DNA of 64,000 nucleotides from Brockia lithotrophica (GCF_003633725.1 NZ_RBIJ01000003.1:62001-126000), one strand, 5' to 3'; shown: positions 45,521 to 55,009, counted from the stretch's first letter. The notes: generated from the letters alone by a model not told the origin. A program made the numbers and translations.

Positions 45521-47617
45521 GTGCTCCTTCTCCCAAGTCCCCCCGCACTCGCCATCGTCACCCGCACGCTGGGGGAGTACGTCTCCGCCTTTCGCCACAT
45601 CCTCTGCCGCAGCGGACCCGCTCCAAAAAGGCGCGCGGACGCGGTGCTCCTCGCCGCAAACGCGCGGCCAAACGCGGGGGGAAAACTCGCGGGCCTCACG
45701 CTGTGGGGGGAAGCGGCGTTCTTTCCGCCTCCCCGCCGGGCGTACGTCTCCCTCGCTCCCCCCTTGCAGCGCAAGGAGCGGCAGTTGCTCTTTCGCCTCA
45801 AGCGCTCGGGCACGGAGCTCTTCGGAGGGCCCCTCCCGAACAAAACGACCGTGCACGAACTCCTCGTCCGTACAGGGGAGGCGGACGACCTCCTCCCCTA
45901 CCGCCGCCCCCTGACCTCCCTCCGGGACCTCGAAGAGTGGCCCTTCCCCGCAGCGGTGGTCAAACCCCGGGCCGGGAGCCGAGGACGCGGCGTGCGGCTC
46001 GCGACGCTTTCCCCTCCGTACCTCCTCTGGGGCCAAGATGCCCACGGCCTCTCCTTTCGCACCGCGTACCAAAGGAGAGAAGACCTCTTTGCCGCGCTCG
46101 TTCCGGACCTAGGCGGCACCTTCCTCGAAGAGCCCCTCCCCCTCCTCACCCCCGACGGCCGCCCCTACGACGTCCGCGTCTTTTTGCTCCGCGAGGCGGC
46201 GTGCGCGGACCGGCCCTACCTCCTCGCCGTCGTCGTCCGCCTCGGACTTCGGGGACGCTTCACGGCAAACCTCCACACCGGAGGCACCCCGTTGTCCTTC
46301 CGGGAGTTCGCCCGTCGCTATCCGGACCTCGGGACGGCGGAGCGAAAGGAGCGCCTCCGGAAGGCGGCGGTGCGCGTCGGCGCGCTCGTCTTTCGTCTCT
46401 TTCCGCGCGCCTGGGAAGTCGGATTGGACTTCGGCTTTCGCGCCACGGGAGAACCCGTCCTCCTCGAGGTGAACGGAACCCCGGGACGAACGTCCTTGCG
46501 CGCCCTCGGGGCGGACCTCCCGGCACGGCGCCTTACGCGCCTTTTGCGCCTCGGCCTTTCGCCGTGTGCGGCGGAGAGGTATCCTGGAAGTGTGGTAGGA
46601 AAAGCCCGCGCCCGCGCGGGACGAGGGTGTCCTCTGCTCCGCGGTCTCTCCGCAAGGACAAAAGACCCATACCCGCGCGAGACGGGGACCATCGCGCAAA
46701 CCGCCGCGGGCGGGCGCGAGAGAGCGAGCAAAGGAAGGGAAGAAGGCGCCGTGGTCGGTCCTTGGTCTTATCGAGAACCCCTCGCCGAGGTCGGATTCCT
46801 CGGAGCCGGGCGCATCGCCGAGGCTCTCATCGCCGGACTCGTCGCCTCGGGCACAGACGGCGGTTCGATCCTCGTCGCCAACCGTACGCGGGCGGAGCGC
46901 CTCGACGAGCTCGCCGGGCGCTACGGCGTTCGTCCGGTCCGGAACGTCTCCGACCTCGCCCGCGCCCCGCTGATCGTCCTCGCCGTAAAGCCCAAAGACG
47001 TCCCCGAAGCCCTCTCTCCGCTTCGGGACCTCCTCGGTCCGGAGCACGTCCTCGTCTCCCTGGCCGCGGGCGTCCCGCTCGCCGCCCTGACCCGCCTCGT
47101 CCCGAAGGCGGCAGTCGCGCGGGCGATGCCCAACACGGCCGCGCAGGTCCGCGCTTCGGCGACAGGCATCGCCTTCCCCGCAGAAACGCCCTCCGCGGTC
47201 AGGGGGCGCGTCCTCGACCTCTTCTCCCGCGTGGGAAGCGCCGTAGAGGTGGAGGAACGCGCCATGGACGCGGTCACCGCCCTCGCGGGAAGCGGCCCGG
47301 CGTTCCTCTACGCCGCCCTCGAGGCGATGGTCCAAGGGACGGAAGGGGCCCTCGCCCCCGAAGTCGCCCTCCGCCTCGCCCGCCAGATGTTCGCAGGCGC
47401 CGCCCGTCTCTGGGAGGTCGATCCCGCCCCCCTCGCCGAGCACATCCGCCGCATCGCCTCACCCGGAGGAACGACGGAGCGCGGCCTCGCCGTACTCCGG
47501 GAAACGGGCGCCCTTTCGGCCTTCTCCCGGGCGGTCGCGGCCGCGGCGGAGCGGGCGGCGGAAATCTCCGCAGACGTCGTCCGCTTTCTGGAAGGAAAGG
47601 ACGGACCCGCGCCCTGA
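45521..47617 (+). CDS. proC: Fusion of an ATP-grasp (YheC/YheD-type) protein with pyrroline-5-carboxylate reductase
   Basis: One uninterrupted 698-codon frame. Residues 1-350 are a YheC/YheD-like ATP-grasp protein (PNKTTVHELL, VVKPRAGSRGRGV, VGLDFGFRATGEPVLLEVNGTPG). Residues 421-698 are a complete ProC, the last enzyme of proline synthesis: GFLGAGRIAEALIAG for NADPH, ALAGSGPAFLYAALEAM and SPGGTTERGL. The linker 355-420 has reduced GC at third codon positions and looks intergenic, yet contains no stop. GTG 46751, in frame, has AAGGAAGGGAAG before it and could start a separate ProC. So both a fusion and a free ProC may be made. GTG 45521 has only a weak ribosome site. Confidence 0.8.
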   Translation: MLLLPSPPALAIVTRTLGEYVSAFRHILCRSGPAPKRRADAVLLAANARPNAGGKLAGLTLWGEAAFFPPPRRAYVSLAPPLQRKERQLLFRLKRSGTELFGGPLPNKTTVHELLVRTGEADDLLPYRRPLTSLRDLEEWPFPAAVVKPRAGSRGRGVRLATLSPPYLLWGQDAHGLSFRTAYQRREDLFAALVPDLGGTFLEEPLPLLTPDGRPYDVRVFLLREAACADRPYLLAVVVRLGLRGRFTANLHTGGTPLSFREFARRYPDLGTAERKERLRKAAVRVGALVFRLFPRAWEVGLDFGFRATGEPVLLEVNGTPGRTSLRALGADLPARRLTRLLRLGLSPCAAERYPGSVVGKARARAGRGCPLLRGLSARTKDPYPRETGTIAQTAAGGRERASKGREEGAVVGPWSYREPLAEVGFLGAGRIAEALIAGLVASGTDGGSILVANRTRAERLDELAGRYGVRPVRNVSDLARAPLIVLAVKPKDVPEALSPLRDLLGPEHVLVSLAAGVPLAALTRLVPKAAVARAMPNTAAQVRASATGIAFPAETPSAVRGRVLDLFSRVGSAVEVEERAMDAVTALAGSGPAFLYAALEAMVQGTEGALAPEVALRLARQMFAGAARLWEVDPAPLAEHIRRIASPGGTTERGLAVLRETGALSAFSRAVAAAAERAAEISADVVRFLEGKDGPAP

Positions 47618-47675
47618 CCGCAAACGGACGCGGCCCCGGGCAATCCCCGCGAGGACGGACGAAAGGAGGACACCC

Positions 47676-49076
47676 ATGACGAACCCGAACGCGCACGCCG
47701 TAGAGCGCGCCCTCGCCTACGCGCGCTCCGAAGAGGGCCGCTTCCTCGAAGAGCTCTTCGCCTTTTTGCGCATCCCCTCCATTAGCGCCTTGCCGGCGCA
47801 CCGCGAGGACGTCCGCCGGGCGGGCGAGTTCCTCGCCGAACACCTCAAGGCCCTGGGGTTCCCCACGGTGCGGGTGTACGAAACCGAGGGACATCCGATC
47901 GTCTACGCGGAATACCTCGTAGACCCGTCCCTGCCCACGGTCCTCTTTTACGGCCACTACGACGTGCAACCGGTGGATCCCGAGGCGGAGTGGACGACGC
48001 CGCCCTTCGAACCGGAAATTCGCGACGGTGCCGTGTACGCCCGTGGGGCGAGCGACGACAAGGGCCAGGTGTGGCTCTTCCTCAAGGCTGTGGAAAGTTT
48101 CCTCCGGGGGGCCGGCGGCCTGCCCGTAAACCTCAAGGTCCTCCTCGAAGGCGAGGAGGAAATCGGGAGCCCGAACCTCGTCCGCGCCCTCTCGCGGGAA
48201 CGTGAAGCTTGGCGCGCCGACGTCGTCCTCGTCGCGGACACGGGGATGCCGGAACCCGGGCGCCCGGCGATCACCGTCGGCCTCCGCGGGATCTGCGGCT
48301 TGGAAATCCGCGTGCGCGGCGCCCGGACCGACCTCCACTCCGGAGAGTTCGGCGGCATCGTCCGCAACCCGATCCAAGCGCTCGTGGAGCTCCTCGCCCG
48401 CTTCCACGACGCCGAAGGGCGCGTGGCCGTTCCAGGCTTTTACGACGAAGTACGGCCCCTCTCGCGCGAAGAGCGCGAGGCGATCCGCGCCCTCGCCCGG
48501 GACGAACACGAGCTCGCCCGCACCTTGGGAGTCCCCGAACTCTACGGCGAAGCCGGCTACTCCTACCTCGAACGCAACTGGGCGCGACCCACCCTCGAGT
48601 TCAACGGCATCGGCGGAGGCTTCCAAGGAGAGGGAACGAAGACGGTGATCCCGCGGGAGGCCTTTGCCAAGATCACTTGCCGCCTCGTGCCCGACCAAGA
48701 CCCCGAACGGATCCGAGAGCGCATCCTCGCCTTTGTCGAGGAACACGCCCCCCGAGGCGTCGTGACGACGGTAACCGCCTTCGACTCCGGACCCCCCTAC
48801 GTCGTAAACCCCGACCGCCCGGCGATCGCCGCGGCGGCCCGCGCCCTCGAGGCGACGTTCGGAACTCCGCCGGTCTACGTGCGCATGGGGGGATCGATCC
48901 CGATCGCGGCACCGCTGGCGCAAAACCTAAATGCCCCCGTGGTCTTTTTGGGCTTCGGGCTGCCGGACGACCGAATTCACGCCCCCGACGAGCACTTCCG
49001 TCTCGAGCAGTTTACGAAGGGGCTCGAGGCAATGGTCCGCACCCTCGCGGAATTGGGCAAAAGCCCTGCCTCTTGA
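47676..49076 (+). CDS. M20 family dipeptidase
   Basis: A 466-residue metallopeptidase. Metal ligands are in FYGHYDVQPVDP and GASDDKGQ, the catalytic Glu pair in LEGEEEIGSPN, and further ligands in VADTGMP and near the end (GFGLPDDRIHAPDEH). The lid domain (about 205-330) has RTDLHSGEFGG. This is the PepV/CNDP-like M20 group acting on short peptides in the cytoplasm. GAAAGGAGGAC precedes the ATG, 58 bases after proC. Confidence 0.92.
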   Translation: MTNPNAHAVERALAYARSEEGRFLEELFAFLRIPSISALPAHREDVRRAGEFLAEHLKALGFPTVRVYETEGHPIVYAEYLVDPSLPTVLFYGHYDVQPVDPEAEWTTPPFEPEIRDGAVYARGASDDKGQVWLFLKAVESFLRGAGGLPVNLKVLLEGEEEIGSPNLVRALSREREAWRADVVLVADTGMPEPGRPAITVGLRGICGLEIRVRGARTDLHSGEFGGIVRNPIQALVELLARFHDAEGRVAVPGFYDEVRPLSREEREAIRALARDEHELARTLGVPELYGEAGYSYLERNWARPTLEFNGIGGGFQGEGTKTVIPREAFAKITCRLVPDQDPERIRERILAFVEEHAPRGVVTTVTAFDSGPPYVVNPDRPAIAAAARALEATFGTPPVYVRMGGSIPIAAPLAQNLNAPVVFLGFGLPDDRIHAPDEHFRLEQFTKGLEAMVRTLAELGKSPAS

Positions 49077-49139
49077 CCTGAGGCGAACGCCGAAAAAAGC
49101 CGGACCCGCACAGAGGTTTCCAACGGCGCGAGGTCGTCC

Positions 49140-50669
49140 CTACGCGAGGTCTGCCTCTTCGGCGGGGAGGTAGAGCGTCGCCCGCGTTCCCGACCCTGGC
49201 CGCGAGGCGAGGCGTACGTACGCCCCCATGTGGCGGGCGAGGTCGCGGACGAGCGCAAGCCCGAGGCCGCTACCCGGGACGCCCCCCGTGGCGCGGCCGC
49301 GCACGAACCGCCGGAAGATGCGGGGAAGCTCGTCGGCGGGGATCCCCGGGCCTTCGTCCCAAACGTCGAGTTCCGCCCACACCCCATCCGACGCGCCGGG
49401 CGCTTCCGGGGCCCACACGACCCCTACATCGTCCGGCGCGTCGGCCGTTTGCGGACTTCCCCGGCGAAGGGCGACGCCCAGAGGGCGATCGGGGGCGTAC
49501 TTAGCGGCGTTTTCCAAGAGGAGCACGAGGACCTCCTCGAGTTCCCACGCGGGAACCCGCACAAGGAGGCGGCGGGCATCGGCGGCGACTTCGAGCCGCG
49601 TCGCGGGCGGCGCGCCCGCGCGGCGGAGGATTCCCTCCCACGCCGCCTCGAGGTGGTCGGCGACGAAGAAGGGATCGGAAGCGGCGCTTTCGCTCGCCGC
49701 GCGGGCGAGGGACAAAAGGCGGTCTACGAGGGAGACGAGCCGCTCCACGTCTTCTCCGATCTCGTCGGCGAGTTCGCGCAGGGCTTCCGCCGAAGGTCCG
49801 TCCTCGGGCTTTTGGAGGGCGCGGGAGAGGAGGTCTGCATTCCCCCGGAGGGCCGTAAGCGGGGTGCGCAGGGCGTGGGATACGTCCCCAACGAACTGCC
49901 GCTCGCGCGCCAGGGCTTCCTCCAACTCCGCCTGGGCCTCCTGCACGCGGGAGAGGAGGCGGTTGGTGAGGACGACGAGGCGGCCGATCTCGTCCTCCGG
50001 CCCCGCGTAAGGAATGCGGCGGGAAAAATCCCCCGTCCGCGCGGCCTCCTCGAGGACGCGGGCGATGGCCTCCGCAGGGGCGAGCGCCCGTCGGGCAAAG
50101 GCGGCGGCTTGGGCGGCGACGCCTACGGCGAGGATGGCGCCGGCGAGGACGAGGAGGCGGCGGATCCCCGCGAGAGTTTCGAGCACCGGCGCCTGGGAGG
50201 CCGCCACGAGGAGCGTGCCGGCAATCCGGTCGTTCACGCGCAAGGGTAGCGCAAAGACGCGGAAGCCCGCCTCGCCGATTCGCACCGTATAGTACTCTTC
50301 CGTGTCCGGAACTCCTTTGGGCGGTAGGGGGAGCACGGCGTCGCCGAGGTTCAACGAGCGGGCGACGACGCGGCCGTCGGGGCGCACGACCTCGATGAAC
50401 GTGTTGGGAAAGGAAAAGACGTCGACGTCCGGGAGGAGAATCGCCTGGTAGGGCAAGGCGAGGGATTCGGTGACGCGGGTGCTTCGGGCGATCTCCACCG
50501 CCGTACGCGCGAGGGAGGCGTCGAGGCGCGACCACTCGCGGGCGGCGAAGCCCAAGTAGAGGACCGTGGCGACGGCCGCGTACAGGGCGAGGAGGACGGC
50601 GGTGAGGGTGAGGGCGAGGCGGCGGCGAAACGACGGGCGGAGCCCCAGGCGGGAGAGGAACACACGCAC
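49140..50669 (-). CDS. Sensor histidine kinase, CssS-like by context
   Basis: A 509-residue kinase. Membrane helices at about 17-43 and 166-190 flank an extracytoplasmic domain of about 120 residues. HAMP follows (about 190-245), then HisKA with His in FVGDVSHALRTPLTALRG, and HATPase with NAAKYAPD, DEGPGIPADE, FRRFVRG and GSGLGLALVRD. GTG 50669 lies three bases after the regulator. With HtrA in front, the set resembles the CssRS secretion-stress system of B. subtilis, but the sensed signal is an inference. Confidence 0.88.
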   Translation of the reverse strand: MRVFLSRLGLRPSFRRRLALTLTAVLLALYAAVATVLYLGFAAREWSRLDASLARTAVEIARSTRVTESLALPYQAILLPDVDVFSFPNTFIEVVRPDGRVVARSLNLGDAVLPLPPKGVPDTEEYYTVRIGEAGFRVFALPLRVNDRIAGTLLVAASQAPVLETLAGIRRLLVLAGAILAVGVAAQAAAFARRALAPAEAIARVLEEAARTGDFSRRIPYAGPEDEIGRLVVLTNRLLSRVQEAQAELEEALARERQFVGDVSHALRTPLTALRGNADLLSRALQKPEDGPSAEALRELADEIGEDVERLVSLVDRLLSLARAASESAASDPFFVADHLEAAWEGILRRAGAPPATRLEVAADARRLLVRVPAWELEEVLVLLLENAAKYAPDRPLGVALRRGSPQTADAPDDVGVVWAPEAPGASDGVWAELDVWDEGPGIPADELPRIFRRFVRGRATGGVPGSGLGLALVRDLARHMGAYVRLASRPGSGTRATLYLPAEEADLA

Positions 50670-50672
50670 GGC

Positions 50673-51395
50673 CTACTCCCCCTTCGGAACACCCGAGGAA
50701 GGGACGCCGCCCGCACCGGTTTCGGGGGCACGGAGGACATACCCTACCCCGCGTACGGTGTGGATGAGCCGCGGGGCGCCCCCTTGCTCGGTCTTCTGCC
50801 GAAGTTGGGCGACGTACACCTCCACCACGTTTTCGTCGACCTCCGCGTCGTGCCCCCAGACGCGGGAGAGGATCTCCCCCTTGGCGAGGACGCGCCCCGG
50901 GTGGTGGAGAAAGAGGAGGAGGAGCTCGAACTCGCGCGGGGTGAGTTCCAGGTGGCGCCCGCCGCGCCGCACGACGCGGCGTGCCACGTCCGCCTCGAGG
51001 TCGCCCACGCGCAGGATCTCCCCGTCTTCGCGCCTCGCCTTGCGCAGGTTACTCCGCACGCGGGCGAGGAGCTCCTCGAGGTGAAAGGGCTTCACGACGT
51101 AGTCGTCCGCGCCGCGCATGAGGCCGTGCACGCGGTCGGGTACCGCATCGCGGGCGGTGACGAGGAGAACGGGGACGTCGGGGTCGACGGCGCGAAACTC
51201 GGCAATGAGGGATACGCCGTCCGCGTCGGGAAGGACGACGTCCAAAAGGACGAGGCTCACCCCGCCGCGGCGGAAGATCCGGAGCGCCGTCTCTGCGTCG
51301 GGCGCCGTCTCCACGGCAAACCCCTCATAGCGCAGGGCGCGGGCGAGCATGCGCAAGATGTGGGCGTCGTCGTCGACGACGAGGATCTTGGGCAT
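50673..51395 (-). CDS. Response regulator, OmpR family, CssR-like by context
   Basis: A 240-residue regulator. Receiver domain: VVDDDAH, phospho-acceptor Asp in LVLLDVVLPDADG, Thr in LVTARD and Lys in YVVKPFH. The winged-helix domain (about 125-225) ends in HTVRGVGYVLR. ATG 51395 is chosen because GGAGGG lies upstream and the receiver starts directly. It follows htrA after a terminator and may bind the 11-base-spaced repeats upstream of htrA. Confidence 0.9.
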   Translation of the reverse strand: MPKILVVDDDAHILRMLARALRYEGFAVETAPDAETALRIFRRGGVSLVLLDVVLPDADGVSLIAEFRAVDPDVPVLLVTARDAVPDRVHGLMRGADDYVVKPFHLEELLARVRSNLRKARREDGEILRVGDLEADVARRVVRRGGRHLELTPREFELLLLFLHHPGRVLAKGEILSRVWGHDAEVDENVVEVYVAQLRQKTEQGGAPRLIHTVRGVGYVLRAPETGAGGVPSSGVPKGE

Positions 51396-51474
51396 TCCCA
51401 TCCCTCCGAAACGAGGGCCTTTCGTCTTGGGGACCACCCGACCGTAGCTTACCGCCCGGGCACAAAAGAAGAAA

Positions 51475-51499
51475 CCCGCCCCCGAAGAGAGGAGGCGGG
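51475..51499 (-). terminator. Terminator after htrA
   Basis: G/C-rich hairpin (arms 51475-51483 and 51491-51499, one mismatch) followed on the minus strand by TTTCTTCTTTT. Placed between htrA and the two-component genes, so the latter may have lower or separate expression. Confidence 0.7.
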
Positions 51500-51520
51500 G
51501 GCGTGGACGCTGAACTCCCG

Positions 51521-52675
51521 TCAATCGTAGCTCTTTTCCCCGATGGTGACCTCGATGTTTTGGAGTTTGCCGTCGCGGTATATGAGGAGCTTCTTCGCCT
51601 CGCCGATCTTGCTCTCCTGGATGAGGTTGACGAGGTCTTGGGCGGACGTCACGTTCTTGCCGTCAAACGAGGTGATCACGTCGTAGGGGCGGAGTCCCGC
51701 CCTTGCCGCGGGGCTGTTGGGAAACACCTGCATCACGAGCGCGCCCTTGGCTCCCGGGATTCCAAGGTAGTCGGCGACGTCGGGCGTGAGGTCCTGCACG
51801 CTCACGCCGAGCCAAGGCCGACTCACCTTGCCCTTCGTGAGGAGGTCGTTGAGCACCTCCTTCACGGAGTTGATGGGGATGGCGAAACCCAGCCCCTGCC
51901 CTTGGGCGCTCACGGCCGTGTTGATCCCGATCACCTCACCCCGCAAGTTGAGGAGCGGTCCGCCGGAGTTTCCGGGGTTGATTGAGGCGTCGGTCTGAAG
52001 CAGGTTCTTGAAGGGCTTCCCTTGAATCGTAAGCGGGCGCTCCTTCGCGCTGAGCACGCCAAAGGTAACCGTGTGGTCGAGGCCGTAGGGATTTCCGATG
52101 GCGACCACGAAGTCGCCCACCCACATCGCCTCCGAATCGCCCAAGGGGAGGTACGGGAACGGGCCGCCGTCTACCTTGAGGACGGCGAGGTCGAGCTCGG
52201 GATCGCGGCCGACCACGCGGGCGGGCAAAGGCTCCTTGCGGTCCACCAGGTAGACCTTGATCTCCGAGGCGTTTTCGATCACGTGGTTGTTCGTGAGGAT
52301 CGTCCCTTTGTCGTCGATGAAGAACCCCGAGCCGATCGCCCCCCGCGGTTCCTGCGGAACGTCAAAGGGAAAGGGAAGCGCAAAGGGAGAAGGTGGGGCG
52401 CTTCCTCCCGAGGCGATGCGCGTTTCGATGCGCACCACGGCCGGCCCGGCCTTCTTCACCATTTCGGCGACGACGCTGTGGCCGTCCTGCTCGAGGATCG
52501 CCTCTTTCCCGCCCGCGGACGGCGCCGGGGAAGACGACGAAGGCGGAGCGCTTGTCCCCGCAAAGGGCCCCTTCCCGAACACGGCGTCACACCCGCCCGC
52601 GAGAACAGCGACCAAGAGGACGAAGGCGGAGAGGACGACGAGCGGCCGCAGCCGCTGAAGGTTCGATGCGAGCAT
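51521..52675 (-). CDS. htrA: HtrA/DegP-type serine protease with PDZ domain
   Basis: A 384-residue quality-control protease. Residues 11-29 are a membrane anchor or lipoprotein signal (VLAGGC, imperfect lipobox), then a Ser/Pro-rich linker. The trypsin-like domain has His131 (TNNHVIEN), Asp162 (DPELDLAVLK) and Ser237 (NPGNSGGPL). One PDZ domain follows (about 283-375, LGVSVQDL, GLRPYDVITSFDGK). ATG 52675 is preferred over GTG 52687. Acts outside the membrane on misfolded proteins. Followed by a two-component system. Confidence 0.93.
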   Translation of the reverse strand: MLASNLQRLRPLVVLSAFVLLVAVLAGGCDAVFGKGPFAGTSAPPSSSSPAPSAGGKEAILEQDGHSVVAEMVKKAGPAVVRIETRIASGGSAPPSPFALPFPFDVPQEPRGAIGSGFFIDDKGTILTNNHVIENASEIKVYLVDRKEPLPARVVGRDPELDLAVLKVDGGPFPYLPLGDSEAMWVGDFVVAIGNPYGLDHTVTFGVLSAKERPLTIQGKPFKNLLQTDASINPGNSGGPLLNLRGEVIGINTAVSAQGQGLGFAIPINSVKEVLNDLLTKGKVSRPWLGVSVQDLTPDVADYLGIPGAKGALVMQVFPNSPAARAGLRPYDVITSFDGKNVTSAQDLVNLIQESKIGEAKKLLIYRDGKLQNIEVTIGEKSYD

Positions 52676-52777
52676 CTCCCGAACCACCTGCTTTCCCGCC
52701 GAGTTTGCCGGAAGCTCGTCCGCTTCCGCGGTTCGCCTTTAGTACACCGCACCATGCTGAAGGCTTCCTGAGGAAAA

Positions 52778-52795
52778 TGTGAACGAAATGTGAAC
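52778..52795 (-). promoter_or_regulatory. Direct repeat upstream of htrA, likely response-regulator site
   Basis: GTTCACA occurs twice on the minus strand, at 52778-52784 and 52789-52795, 11 bases apart, the spacing used by OmpR-family dimers. It lies about 105 bases before the htrA start. A possible -10 TACTAA is at 52738-52743. The neighbouring response regulator (50673-51395) is the natural candidate to bind it; PhoP is an alternative because the repeat resembles half a Pho box. Confidence 0.5.
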
Positions 52796-52803
52796 AAAGC
52801 GCC

Positions 52804-53616
52804 TCACCAGACGACGGGAAGGAGGACGACGGCGAGGAGAAGGCGGTAGACGACGAAAGGGAGAAGCCCGATGCGTTCCACGAAGCGCACGAAGAGGCGC
52901 ACCGCCGCATAGGCGGAAACGAAGGCAGTTCCAAAGCCCAAGGCGAGGACGAAGGCGCCGCCGTCGGCGAGCACGGAAAAGCTCTTCGCGAGGTCGAAGG
53001 CGGTCGCGCCGAGCATCACCGGGACGGCGAGGAGGAAGGAAAACTCTGCCGCCGCCGTACGGCTGAGCCCTACGAGAACCCCGCCACCGATCGTCGCCCC
53101 GGCCCGTGAAAACCCGGGAAACAAGGCGAAACTCTGAAACACGCCGATCCACAAGGCTTCGCGGTACGTGAGGGCGTCGAGCGCCTTGCCCTCCGCGGTT
53201 CGGACGCCCCCTCCCTCCCTACGGCGACCGAGTACTTCCGCCGCGAGCATGAAGAGGGAGCCGAGGACGAGGCCGACGACGACGCTTCGGGGAGAAAAAA
53301 GGCGGGCCTTGATCGCGTCGTGAAACACGGCGCCAAAGACGAAGGCCGGGAGGATTCCCAAAAAGAGGTGCCCGAGGTCGAGCCGCCCCGAACCCATGTA
53401 GGGCGGGGCGAGGAGTTCGCCCAGGCGGCGGGCGTACAGCTTTACGACGGCGAGCACGGCCCCGAGCTGAATCGCGACCGTAAACGTGTCCGCAAGCGGT
53501 CCGACAAAGCCCAGGGCGTGCCCGGCGAGGATGAGGTGGGCCGTCGACGACACAGGCAAAAACTCGGTGAGCCCTTCTAAAATTCCCAGGAGAACGCTCG
53601 TCCACCAGACGTTCAC
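52804..53616 (-). CDS. uppP: Undecaprenyl-diphosphate phosphatase
   Basis: A 270-residue membrane protein (BacA/UppP) that recycles the lipid carrier for wall synthesis. The catalytic motifs are EGLTEFLPVSSTAHLIL near residue 14 and FPGFSRAGATIGGG near 165, with about eight membrane helices. GTG 53616 follows GGGAGGG. Confidence 0.95.
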   Translation of the reverse strand: MNVWWTSVLLGILEGLTEFLPVSSTAHLILAGHALGFVGPLADTFTVAIQLGAVLAVVKLYARRLGELLAPPYMGSGRLDLGHLFLGILPAFVFGAVFHDAIKARLFSPRSVVVGLVLGSLFMLAAEVLGRRREGGGVRTAEGKALDALTYREALWIGVFQSFALFPGFSRAGATIGGGVLVGLSRTAAAEFSFLLAVPVMLGATAFDLAKSFSVLADGGAFVLALGFGTAFVSAYAAVRLFVRFVERIGLLPFVVYRLLLAVVLLPVVW

Positions 53617-53722
53617 GCACTTCCCTCCCTATGGTCGGCTGCGCCCGCCCTTCTCGTCCAAGAGGCAGGGGCTCGCTTCCATGCCTACGAGAAAGAACGG
53701 CGGATCTTGCCGCACAAAAAAT

Positions 53723-53744
53723 CGCGGCTCCCGCGGGAGCCGCG
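53723..53744 (-). terminator. Terminator after the glycosyltransferase gene
   Basis: A perfect 22-base palindrome (CGCGGCTCCCG and its complement) followed on the minus strand by ATTTTTTG, a classic intrinsic terminator 33 bases after the stop codon. Confidence 0.85.
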
Positions 53745-53776
53745 TCCTCCTTCCCGTTTCGTGCACCCGAACCTCC

Positions 53777-55009
53777 TTACCCCACCTCTTGGGGAGCGCG
53801 TTCCCGGGCGTTGGGAGTCTCCCGCCTCGGATCCGACCACGGCGGACGGCGGTCCGGGTCTCCGGAGGCGCGAAGCGCCACCTCCTGCATCGACGCAAAG
53901 AGGCGAGAAAATACCGCGTCCCACGTGTGCGGTCGGACCGCCGTGTGCCCCGCACGCCCGAGGCGTCGGCGCAAGTCCTCGTCCCGGGCCAAAAGCTCGA
54001 TCCCCCGGGCGAAGGCTTCCGGATCGCGGGGCGCTACGAGCCAGCCGGTCTCTCCGTGGACGACGCGCTCGGCGACGCCCCCGGCGGAAACGCCAAGGAC
54101 GGGAAGCCCCACGGCCATCGCCTCTTGGACTACGTTTCCGTACGTCTCCGTGCTCGACGGAAAGACGAAAAGGTCCGCCCCTTGGTACGCTTCACGCAGG
54201 TCCGCCCCGCGGAGGAAGCCGGCAAAGCGCACAGGCACCCCCGCCTGCGCGACCTTCCGCTCGAACTCGCCGCGGTAAGGGCCGTCACCGACCACGAGGA
54301 GGGCCAAGTCCCGGCGAACTGCGGGAGAGACGTGGGCGAGGGCGTTTACGAGGACGTCGAGGTCCTTTTCCACGGCGATCCGCCCCACGTAGAGGAGGAG
54401 GAGCGGGGCGTCGATTCCGTACCGCACCCGCAGGAGCCTGCGGGCGGCTTCCGGGTCTTGGGGTGGGTGGAAGAGGCGCTCATCCACCCCCCGAGGGAAG
54501 AGTTCGAGGCGGCGAATCCCCATCGCCTCTAAACGCTCCCACGTCTCGCGGCTCGGGACGTACACCCGCTCCATGGGCGCGTGGAACCAGACGTTCAGCG
54601 ATTCGTACGCCCCTTGCAAGGCTTCCAAGCGGTAGTAGGCGAGGTAGCGGTCGAGGTGCGTGTGGTAGGACGCCACCATGGGGACGCGAAAGCGGCGGCA
54701 GAGGTATCGGCCGAAGAGGCCCATCGTCCCCGGCGTGGCGATGTGGCACAAGTCGGGGCGGAACTCGCGAAAGCTCCGCTGCGCGCGCAAGGGATTGGGG
54801 ATCCCCAGGCGAATCGGCGGGTAGAGGAAGAGGGGCGCGCTCAAAAAGCGTTCGACGAAGTCGCGCGGCTCGTCGCCCTTCGGGGGATCGGGCGCGAAGA
54901 CCTTGAGCGCCACACCGCGCTCGCGGAGCCATTCCGTCCAACGGCCGAGCGTCATGGAGACGCCGTTGACGTCCGGAGGGAACGTGTCCGTGAAGAGCAC
55001 GAGGCGCAT
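53777..55009 (-). CDS. Family 4 glycosyltransferase
   Basis: A 410-residue GT-B enzyme. The acceptor half opens with FTDTFPPDVNGVS; the donor half has YVGRIAVEKDLDVLV and the nucleotide-sugar motif SSTETYGNVVQEAMAVGLPVLG with the conserved EX7E glutamates. This is the group of alpha-mannosyl and diacylglycerol glucosyltransferases (YtcC, MgtA, PimB-like). No membrane helix; likely works on the inner leaflet. The acceptor is unknown. ATG 55009 follows AAAGAGGG. Confidence 0.87.
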   Translation of the reverse strand: MRLVLFTDTFPPDVNGVSMTLGRWTEWLRERGVALKVFAPDPPKGDEPRDFVERFLSAPLFLYPPIRLGIPNPLRAQRSFREFRPDLCHIATPGTMGLFGRYLCRRFRVPMVASYHTHLDRYLAYYRLEALQGAYESLNVWFHAPMERVYVPSRETWERLEAMGIRRLELFPRGVDERLFHPPQDPEAARRLLRVRYGIDAPLLLLYVGRIAVEKDLDVLVNALAHVSPAVRRDLALLVVGDGPYRGEFERKVAQAGVPVRFAGFLRGADLREAYQGADLFVFPSSTETYGNVVQEAMAVGLPVLGVSAGGVAERVVHGETGWLVAPRDPEAFARGIELLARDEDLRRRLGRAGHTAVRPHTWDAVFSRLFASMQEVALRASGDPDRRPPWSDPRRETPNARERAPQEVG

